In this document: positions 58,173 to 64,000 of the stretch, one piece after another | Numbering within the stretch: position 1 is the first letter of the stretch | Layout: every line of letters begins with the position of its first letter | NCBI GenBank assembly: GCA_964520325.1 | Contig: CAZFOB010000002.1 | Span: 1-64,000 of the forward strand | Direction of reading: 5' to 3' | DNA length: 64,000 bases | From: CAZFOB01 sp964520325 | GTDB lineage: Bacteria; Actinomycetota; JAICYB01 | Program-made: the position numbers and the translations under genes | Notes under the pieces: generated by a model | The model's database searches: none | What the model was told of the DNA's origin: nothing | The model's input: the letters and a program-made list of their open reading frames with translations, nothing else

Positions 58173-58452
58173 CTACGGCAGCGGAGTGATCCGCTCGAAA
58201 GGTTCGTCACGTTGGCCGCGCTCCCAGTTGGCCAGAAGTTCCTGCCAGAAGTTCCTGATGGTGTAACCGGGCCCACTGCAGAACCATCGCCTTGGCTCGT
58301 CTAGGCAGCTCGCCTGCGATCACACCGGCGCCGTCGATCGCTATCGAAGCCCAGCGCCCACCATAGCGGGCGTGGAAGTGCGGGATGTTGTGTCCGCCTT
58401 CATCCCAATACATCCAGACCGTGATCCCATAAAAGGAACTGATGCGAGGCAC
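58173..58452 (-). pseudogene. DUF4160 gene frameshifted by a 13-bp tandem duplication
   Basis: The N-terminal part (VPRISSFYGITVWMYWDEGG...HFHARYGGRWA) is intact DUF4160. At 58232-58257 the 13-mer CCAGAAGTTCCTG occurs twice in tandem, which shifts the frame and gives a short ending ...GQLGARPT at 58207. Deleting one copy restores HQELLANWERGQRDEPFER to a stop at 58173, close to the canonical C-terminus. The start is GTG 58452. It is upstream of DUF2442 on the same strand. Confidence 0.8.
58232..58257. repeat. 13-bp tandem duplication
   Basis: CCAGAAGTTCCTG at 58232-58244 is repeated exactly at 58245-58257, inside the DUF4160 gene. A unit of 13 shifts the reading frame, so gain or loss of one copy toggles the C-terminus. 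Confidence 0.9.
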
Positions 58453-58462
58453 GATCAAATGC

Positions 58463-59212
58463 TTGCACCGGGCACGGACAATCCACCTGCTAACCCCCTC
58501 GCAGCCGCACCGCGATGTTCGCTCGGTGGTCCGCGAAACCAAGCCTGCGTGCTACCGATCTCGACGCGAGATTGCTCTCCAACGCGCGATAGCGGATCAC
58601 CGGGATCGTTTCGAGTGCATGTGCGGTCATCGAACCGGCGAGTTGGGTGGCCAATCCCCTGCCGCGTGCGTCTGGACGGGTGAGCAGACCCACGTCGGCC
58701 GGCTGCCCTGCGAAGTCCGTCATGTTTCCGGCAGCGACCAGGACGCCGTCCTCGAAGATTCCCCAGAGGTCGTCGGCCGCATGAACGAAGCCGCCTTCCG
58801 CCCACTCGTCGGGATGCACCGACAGGCGTAGGGTCTCGATGGCATTGGCGTCCGTCGGGCCGAGTCGCCGAGCATCACACGGGCCGGGGTGGATGAATGC
58901 GGCAGCATCGACGTAGGCGTGGATCGATGGACCGAGGACAAGCCCGGCGTCGGCGCCGGCGAGCGCACGCACGGCCTCGGGCCGAAATACCTCATCGGGC
59001 TCTCTGTTCTGAGCGCCCTCGAGGACGTGCCGAGCGATGTCGGCCGCCGCGCTGATCGTGCAGCCGTCGCCGAGGCGCAGGACGTAGAGACCACGGTAGT
59101 CGGCAAGACCGGGCGGGTCGGCGATGACGCGCGTACCGGCACCGAGCAGCTCGCCCGGGGCCACGCCGAACACATCGGCCCAGGTCTCTCCGACGAAGTC
59201 GGCAAGCTTCAC
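58463..59212 (-). CDS. GNAT acetyltransferase, copy B with shared 3' flank
   Basis: The CDS is 58490-59212 (240 residues from GTG); 58463-58489 is the non-coding shared flank. It has the GNAT segment ADVGLLTRPDARGRGLATQLAGSMTAHALET and the common C-terminus RRLGFADHRANIAVRLRGG. It is a recent paralogue of copy A (55117). The start codon assignment is uncertain. It is divergent from the DUF3309 gene. Confidence 0.78.
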
Positions 59213-59272
59213 GGCGTAAAAGCAGGCGCATCTGGGTATGCGTTGCAGGATCTCGATAAAAGGGAGGCGAAC

Positions 59273-59428
59273 ATGCTGATCTTGATACTGCTCGTTGTTC
59301 TGATCGTTATGGCGTTCGGCGGCGGCTTGGGCTACGGCGACGGACGCTACCGCGGCCACGGGATCAGTCTTGGAGGGATCCTGTTGATCGTGCTGCTGGT
59401 GCTTCTGCTGACGGGAAGATTGACGTAG
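59273..59428 (+). CDS. DUF3309 small membrane protein
   Basis: This 51-residue protein has two hydrophobic segments around a Gly-rich turn: LILILLVVLIVMAFGGGLGYGDGRYRGHG, then ISLGGILLIVLLVLLLTG. This is the layout of DUF3309, small membrane proteins of unknown role. A strong GGGAGG precedes the ATG. It converges on pup across a short hairpin. Confidence 0.75.
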   Translation: MLILILLVVLIVMAFGGGLGYGDGRYRGHGISLGGILLIVLLVLLLTGRLT

Positions 59429-59442
59429 CCGGGGCCGGCTAC
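59425..59442. terminator. Bidirectional hairpin between DUF3309 and pup
   Basis: GTAGCCGG-GG-CCGGCTAC is an 8-bp GC-rich hairpin whose arms overlap the stop codons of both convergent genes. It could limit read-through in both directions. The loop is too small for all 8 pairs to form, and no T-run follows on either side. Confidence 0.45.
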
Positions 59443-59639
59443 TCGCCGCCCTTTTGGACGTAGTTCTTGATGAACTCTTCGGCGTTCTCTTCCAGGACTG
59501 AGTCGATCTCGTCCAGCAGCTTGTCCATGTCTTCCTTGAGGCGCTTGCCCTTCGTCTGCGCCGCAGGGTTGGCTGCGCCGCCCTCGTCCGCAGGCGGCGG
59601 TGCCTTCTTCTTCTTCTGCTGCTGGTCGCGTTGTGGCAT
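59439..59639 (-). CDS. pup: Prokaryotic ubiquitin-like protein Pup
   Basis: This 66-residue disordered protein has a charged start (PQRDQQQKKKKAPPP) and a C-terminal helix region (DMDKLLDEIDSVLEENAEEFIKNYVQKGGE) ending in Gly-Gly-Glu. The terminal residue is Glu, not Gln, so it is ready for ligation by PafA without deamidation by Dop. It is downstream of dop on the same strand, 43 bases apart. Confidence 0.95.
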   Translation of the reverse strand: MPQRDQQQKKKKAPPPADEGGAANPAAQTKGKRLKEDMDKLLDEIDSVLEENAEEFIKNYVQKGGE

Positions 59640-59682
59640 CGGCCTCTAAGGATATCGGTCCCTGCGACGTTTGCAGGAGAAG

Positions 59683-61188
59683 CTAGCCCGACAGCGCGGC
59701 CACCAGCCCCGACGGCTCCGCGTTGGCCTCGAGCAGGGCTTTCGTGCCCGCGGCCGTCCCCTTGAAAGGGTCGAGCATGGGGACGCGCTTGAGCGTCTGG
59801 CCGTCGAGATCGAAGATCAGCGCGTCCCACGAGGCGGCGACGAGACTCGAGGCGTATCGCGCGAGGCAGCTTCCACGGAAGTACGCCCTGGTGTCGAGAG
59901 GCGGAGAGATCATCGCGGCCGTGACCTCCTCGTCGGTGACGAGGCGCTCCACCCGCTCTCCCTGCACGAGCTTGTGGTACAGCCCGCGCACCGGATCGAC
60001 GTCGTGGTACTGCAGATCGATCAGTCGGAGCTTCGGGTCGTTCCACTTGAGCCCGTGTCGTTCACGGTACCCATCGAGCAGCTCCCGCTTGGCGATCCAG
60101 TCGATCTGGTGCGAGAGCGATGACGGGTCGGACTCGAGGCCGTTGAGGACGTGCTCCCATCGCGTTGCAACCTCGTGCGGCCACTCGGCACCCTCGAGGA
60201 CGTCGTCGAGGACGCCGGTCTTCAGATAGGTCTTCACAGCATCGAGGTACTCCCATTGGACGTCGAGCGCGCTCGCGTGCCGGCCGTCCGCGAGCTCGAG
60301 CGTGCGCCCGAGTGTCAGGTCGCGGGACACCGCCTTGAACGCGTCGACGGGCGAGGCGAGCGTGAACGCGTCGACATCGAGTGCTTCGTCCTCGATGAGC
60401 ATGAGTAACAAGGCCGTCGTGCCGACCTTGAGGAACGTGGCGACTTCGCAGAGGTTCGCGTCGCCGCAGATGACATGCAGACGGCGGAAGCGCTCCGGGT
60501 CGGCGTGCGGTTCGTCGCGTGTATTGACGATCGGACGCTTGAGCGTCGTTTCGAGCCCGACCTCGGCCTCCATGAAGTCGGCGCGCTGAGAGATCTGGAA
60601 GTCGATCCCGTCGACGCCCGACTCCTCGCACCCGACCTTGCCAGCTCCGCCGAAGACCTGGCGGGTGACGAAGAACGGGATAAGGGATGCCGCCAGCCTC
60701 GCGAACGGGACGTTGCGATCGAGGAGGTAGTTCTCGTGAGTGCCGTAGGAGTTCCCCTTGCCGTCGGAGTTGTTCTTGTACACGTGGACACGCGCGCCGG
60801 GGGGCAGGATCTCGAGCGTGCGCTTGATCGACGCCGCAAGGATCGCTTCGCCGGCCTTGTCCCACAACACGCAGTCGCGCGGATTGGTCGTTTCCGGCGT
60901 CGAGAACTCGGGATGGGCGTGGTCGACGTAATAGCGCGCGCCGTTGGTGAGCACAAGATTGACGAGCGCGCCCTCTTCCTCGGCCGCCTCACGGTTGCGA
61001 GCGGCCTCGAAGCCTCGCGCGTCCCGAAGCGGATTCTCTTCCTGGAAGTCCCACTTCACGCGACGCAGCTCGGCTTGTCCGTACTGTCCGACGAGCATGC
61101 TCGCGACGAGCACGGCAGAGACCTCGCCGGGACCCGACACAGTCACGCCGTATTCGGTTTCGGTACCGAGGATCTTCTTGAGCGCCAT
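59683..61188 (-). CDS. dop: Depupylase/deamidase Dop
   Basis: This 501-residue protein is related to PafA (ILGTETEYGVTVSGPG start; LTNGARYYVDHAHPEFSTPE; YKNNSDGKGNSYGTHENYLL) and includes the longer Dop loop with RRVKWDFQEENPLRDARGFE. With Pup already ending in Glu, its needed activity is removal of Pup from proteins. It lies upstream of pup, the usual dop-pup order. Mpa/ARC is not adjacent. Confidence 0.93.
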   Translation of the reverse strand: MALKKILGTETEYGVTVSGPGEVSAVLVASMLVGQYGQAELRRVKWDFQEENPLRDARGFEAARNREAAEEEGALVNLVLTNGARYYVDHAHPEFSTPETTNPRDCVLWDKAGEAILAASIKRTLEILPPGARVHVYKNNSDGKGNSYGTHENYLLDRNVPFARLAASLIPFFVTRQVFGGAGKVGCEESGVDGIDFQISQRADFMEAEVGLETTLKRPIVNTRDEPHADPERFRRLHVICGDANLCEVATFLKVGTTALLLMLIEDEALDVDAFTLASPVDAFKAVSRDLTLGRTLELADGRHASALDVQWEYLDAVKTYLKTGVLDDVLEGAEWPHEVATRWEHVLNGLESDPSSLSHQIDWIAKRELLDGYRERHGLKWNDPKLRLIDLQYHDVDPVRGLYHKLVQGERVERLVTDEEVTAAMISPPLDTRAYFRGSCLARYASSLVAASWDALIFDLDGQTLKRVPMLDPFKGTAAGTKALLEANAEPSGLVAALSG

Positions 61189-61227
61189 CGGGCCATGTTA
61201 CGCCGGGTGCCCGTGCGTGACGGGACC

Positions 61228-62610
61228 TCATCTGGGAACGACCTTCCCTGGGTTCATGATCCCGTTCGGGTCGAGTGCGTTCTTGATCGCCGCCATGGCG
61301 GCGAGTGCGGCGGGGTCGTGCTCGGCCCGCATGAAGTCGAGCTTCCCGTAGCCGATGCCGTGCTCGCCGGTGCAGGTGCCGCCCATGTCGAGCGCGCGTC
61401 TCACCATGCGGTCGTGAACACCGAGCGCGCTGTCCTTCTCGCCACGGTCTTCGGAATCGAACAGGATGATCACGTGGAAGTTGCCGTCACCGACGTGCCC
61501 GACGATCGGCGCTACTAACCCAGATGAGTCGATGTCGTGCCGGGTCTCCTCGATGCACTGCGCGAGTCGCGAGATCGGCACGCAGACATCGGTCGATACC
61601 GCACGGCAGCCCGGACGCAGCGCCAAGGCCGCGTAGTACGCACCGTGGCGTGCCTTCCACAGCGTCGTGCGCTCGGACTGATCGGTCGACCAGCTCCACC
61701 CCGTTGCACCGTGATCTCTGACGATGCGCTCGACGGCTGCCGCATGGTCGGCGACGACGACCGGCGAGCCGTGGAACTCGAGCAACAGGAGCGGCTGTAC
61801 CGGCAGGTCGAGTTCGCTGTACCGGTTACACGCGTCAACCTGCACCTCGTCGAGGAACTCGATCCGCGCAACCGGCACGCCGAGCTGGATCGTCTCGATC
61901 ACGGCGCTCACGGCGTCGGAGATCGATCCGAACGAGCACACCGCTCCGGCGATGCACTCAGGGATGCCGTGGACGCGGAGCGTCAGCTCTGTGATCACGG
62001 CGAGTGTTCCTTCAGAGCCGATGAGGAGTCTGGTCAAGTCGTAGCCGGCCGATGACTTCCGTGCACGGCCACCGGTGTGGATGATCTCACCCGAAGCGAG
62101 AACTGCCGTCAGTCCGAGGACGTTGTCCCGCATCGTCCCGTAGCGAACGGCGTTCGTCCCTGACGCACGTGTCGCCGCCATACCGCCGAGGGTTGGATCG
62201 CTCCCCGGATCGATCGGAAAGAACAGCCCGTCGTTCTTCAGGCGGTCGTTCAGCGCGTTGCGCCGTACGCCCGCTTGCACGCGGCAATCGAGGTCTTCTG
62301 TATTCACCTCGATGATCTGCGTCATCCGACCGAGGTCGAGGCTGATGCCTCCGTACAGCGCGGCGACGTGTCCCTCGAGCGAGGTTCCAGCGCCGAACGG
62401 GATCAGCGGGACGCCGTAACGGTTGCACGCGCGCACCACGGCGACGACCTCGGCGGTGGACATCGCCTCTACGACCGCATCGGGCGCCACCGGCGCATGC
62501 CAGCTCTCGTCGGTGCCGTGAGCGGTGCGCACGTCCCGGCCGGTCTGAACCCGCTCACCGATCTCAGCCTCGATCTCTTCGACCGCACGATCGAGCAGCA
62601 CAGTCATCAC
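61228..62610 (-). CDS. FAD-linked oxidase (GlcD/D-lactate dehydrogenase-like)
   Basis: This 460-residue protein has the PCMH-type FAD-binding fold (VPLIPFGAGTSLEGHVAALYGGISLDL) and the C-terminal VAO-type region with GTCTGEHGIGYGKLDFM. This is typical of glycolate oxidase subunit GlcD or D-2-hydroxyacid dehydrogenase. It overlaps the preceding Calx-beta gene by ATGA. Confidence 0.88.
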   Translation of the reverse strand: MMTVLLDRAVEEIEAEIGERVQTGRDVRTAHGTDESWHAPVAPDAVVEAMSTAEVVAVVRACNRYGVPLIPFGAGTSLEGHVAALYGGISLDLGRMTQIIEVNTEDLDCRVQAGVRRNALNDRLKNDGLFFPIDPGSDPTLGGMAATRASGTNAVRYGTMRDNVLGLTAVLASGEIIHTGGRARKSSAGYDLTRLLIGSEGTLAVITELTLRVHGIPECIAGAVCSFGSISDAVSAVIETIQLGVPVARIEFLDEVQVDACNRYSELDLPVQPLLLLEFHGSPVVVADHAAAVERIVRDHGATGWSWSTDQSERTTLWKARHGAYYAALALRPGCRAVSTDVCVPISRLAQCIEETRHDIDSSGLVAPIVGHVGDGNFHVIILFDSEDRGEKDSALGVHDRMVRRALDMGGTCTGEHGIGYGKLDFMRAEHDPAALAAMAAIKNALDPNGIMNPGKVVPR

Positions 62611-63263
62611 GTCTGCCGGCGCATGCGCGTCAGGATCAGCGCTCCCGCTCCGGCAGCGATGATTCCGGCTCCGATGCCGAGTGGGAGCCAGGGGAACCCG
62701 TCATCTTCCTCCTCCACCGGCAACGCAGCCGCCGATCCGATCGGCGAGAGCGTGGGGCTCGCAACGTCGGTTGCCGCCGGTGACGGCGTTTCGGTTGCTG
62801 CGGCGGTGGCCGTTAGAGCGGCCGTCGGAGAGCTCGTCGCCGGCGCTTTGTCGTCGTCCTTGATCGAGATCGCCTCGGGCGCCCCGTACTGGAAGTTAGG
62901 GTTCACCGTGCACCCTTCTCCGGCGCTCACACGGACCGCGAAGCCCTCGCTCCCCTCAGTAACGGCGTCATTGGTGGTCTGGACCATCACAACCCTTGAT
63001 GTTTCGTTCGTGAACTGCACGCGCTGATCGACGGCCGTGAAGTCGCCGGGCGACTTCGCCTTCCCGTCCACGGTTGTCAGGCGAACAGACGACGGGTTCA
63101 CCGCGGCGTCACGAGACACCTTGACCGGTACCTTGTTTCCTTCGGACACGGAGTCGGGTGCCGAAACCGAGAAGGAATGACAACCGGCAACAACGCTTGG
63201 GCCGAGGGTGAGGACCGACCCCCCGACCAACAACGCCACGACTCCCCTCATCAACTTGCGCAT
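62607..63263 (-). CDS. Calx-beta domain surface protein with C-terminal anchor
   Basis: This 218-residue protein has an N-terminal signal sequence (VVALLVGGSVLTLGPSVVAG). A Calx-beta-type fold follows (FSVSAPDSVSEGNKVPVKVSR, then FTNETSRVVMVQTTNDAVTEGSEGFAVRV). A Thr/Ala/Pro-rich linker and a membrane helix (WLPLGIGAGIIAAGAGALIL) before RMRRQT complete it. It is probably a surface protein, comparable in plan to the protein at 6639. Metal binding is possible but not demonstrated. Confidence 0.75.
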   Translation of the reverse strand: MRKLMRGVVALLVGGSVLTLGPSVVAGCHSFSVSAPDSVSEGNKVPVKVSRDAAVNPSSVRLTTVDGKAKSPGDFTAVDQRVQFTNETSRVVMVQTTNDAVTEGSEGFAVRVSAGEGCTVNPNFQYGAPEAISIKDDDKAPATSSPTAALTATAAATETPSPAATDVASPTLSPIGSAAALPVEEEDDGFPWLPLGIGAGIIAAGAGALILTRMRRQT

Positions 63264-63278
63264 GACAACCCCTTCGCT

Positions 63279-64000
63279 CTAGAGGAACAACCCGCTGATG
63301 CTTTCGCGGTTATGGATGCGCCGGATCGCTTCGGCGATCAGAGGTGCGAGGGAGACGATCCGGACCTTCTCTGAGAACTGGACCGGCTGAGTCTCCACGG
63401 TATCCGTACAAAAGAGAACCTCGATCGGACTTGCGTCGATCGTTTCCATCGAGCCGGGTCCGAACACGCCGTGCGTGACGACGGCGTAGACCGAGCGCGC
63501 GCCGCGGTCGACGAGGGCGTGCGCCGCAGCCGCCAACGTGCTCCCCGAGGTTGTGAAGTCGTCAACGAGCAATGCATTGCGCCCGTCCACGTCTCCGATG
63601 ATTTCAACGATCTCCGCGCTCCCGTCGTGCCCTTTGCGTTCCTTGTCTGCGATCACCAGCGGCGTCCCGAGACGGTTCGCGTAGAGGCGCGCTTTCTTGG
63701 CGAACCCTGCATCGGGCGCAACGACGACGAGATCTGAGAGGCCAAGAACCATCACTGCGTCGCAGAGGGCGGGCGCGGCGTAGAGATCGTCGACCGGAAC
63801 CTTGAAAAAACCCTGGATCTGGGGAGCGTGGAGGTCCACCGTGATGAGCCGATCGACGCCCGTTGCTTCGATCGCGTCCGCGCAGACGCGAGCTCGGATC
63901 GAAACACGAGGCTCATCCTTCTTGTCGCCCTTGGCGTAGCTGAAGTAGGGGACGACTGCCGTCACTCGTTCGGCACTGGAGCGCTTGAACGCGTCGATCC
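63279..64000 (-). CDS. prs: Ribose-phosphate pyrophosphokinase, 5' part outside the window
   Basis: The frame is open to base 64000 (the 5' end lies beyond it). The visible 240 residues hold the ATP/Mg region (VTAVVPYFSYAKGDKKDEPRVSIRARV), DLHAPQIQGFF, and the PRPP loop DDFTTSGSTL with VVVAPDAGFAKKAR before it. It makes PRPP for nucleotide and amino acid synthesis. The C-terminus (RRIHNRESISGLFL) is complete. Confidence 0.93.
   Translation of the reverse strand, partial: IDAFKRSSAERVTAVVPYFSYAKGDKKDEPRVSIRARVCADAIEATGVDRLITVDLHAPQIQGFFKVPVDDLYAAPALCDAVMVLGLSDLVVVAPDAGFAKKARLYANRLGTPLVIADKERKGHDGSAEIVEIIGDVDGRNALLVDDFTTSGSTLAAAAHALVDRGARSVYAVVTHGVFGPGSMETIDASPIEVLFCTDTVETQPVQFSEKVRIVSLAPLIAEAIRRIHNRESISGLFL

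Larger units (their letters stand above)
55097..58489. repeat. Direct repeat at the ends of the GNAT copies
   Basis: The block TTGCACCGGGCA-CAATCCACCTGCTAACCCC (55097-55126, and 58463-58496 with a 4-base insertion) is nearly identical at the ends of both GNAT genes. This is a sequence-level duplication on top of protein similarity. It brackets the P450, TA and DUF genes. Recombination between copies would delete about 3.4 kb. Confidence 0.65.

Noticed and set aside
1..64000. CRISPR arrays, insertion-sequence transposases, rRNA genes
   Set aside because: No regularly spaced direct repeats, transposase motifs or rRNA-like sequence were seen on either strand.

Overview
This window is a high-GC chromosomal segment from an actinobacterium. 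No rRNA or tRNA is present, so placement rests on gene content. It carries a Pup-proteasome gene set (pafB, pafC, pafA, prcA, prcB, pup, dop), the helY/tatC/tatA neighbourhood, the gcvH-FHA-MerR-nuclease-MerR block known from mycobacteria, a DUF4193 protein and an F420/PPOX-type enzyme. A finer classification is not possible from the sequence alone. HerA-NurA, GerW and attC-like sites are unusual for well-studied actinobacteria and point to a deep or uncultured lineage.

Layout. 1-6.3 kb: the end of a DUF222/HNH gene, a sugar-nucleotide pyrophosphorylase fused to a degenerate phosphohexomutase, then gcvH, an FHA protein, two MerR regulators and a bifunctional nuclease. 6.3-10.3 kb: a secreted anchored protein, a caspase-like protease, a small membrane ORF and a DUF4193 protein. 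10.4-18.6 kb: a DNA-end-processing cluster with SbcC/SbcD (Rad50/Mre11) and HerA, a HAS-barrel-like protein and NurA. 18.65-20.87 kb: an accessory stretch with recombination-site-like repeats and two attC-like sites around a P-loop kinase, a MazEF pair and a cupin. This looks like an integron cassette array without an integrase.

20.9-36.7 kb: an S9 peptidase, a PPOX protein, a large cyclase/AAA/TPR sensor, an acyltransferase, a lipid kinase, HelY, a serine hydrolase, an R2-like diiron protein, a beta-helix protein and TatC/TatA. 36.7-46 kb: a methyltransferase, two MFS transporters, an RNase H-like nuclease with a DUF309 partner, PafC/PafB, an APH-like kinase, a VapBC pair and an aldo/keto reductase. 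46-49.5 kb: pafA, prcA and prcB.

49.5-59.4 kb: a variable zone with an R2lox-like oxidase, LLM and SDR oxidoreductases, a PadR switch, a hydrolase, two recent GNAT paralogues in shared flanks, a P450 behind a PIN/Phd pair, and three decayed genes. 59.4-64 kb: pup and dop, a glycolate-oxidase-like enzyme, a Calx-beta surface protein and the start-truncated prs gene.

Together, HelY, Tat, PafBC, PafA, the 20S core, Pup and Dop form the conserved skeleton, with pup-dop pushed about 10 kb from the core-particle genes. The proteasomal ATPase (Mpa/ARC) is not in the window. SbcCD and HerA-NurA probably cooperate in double-strand-break end resection.
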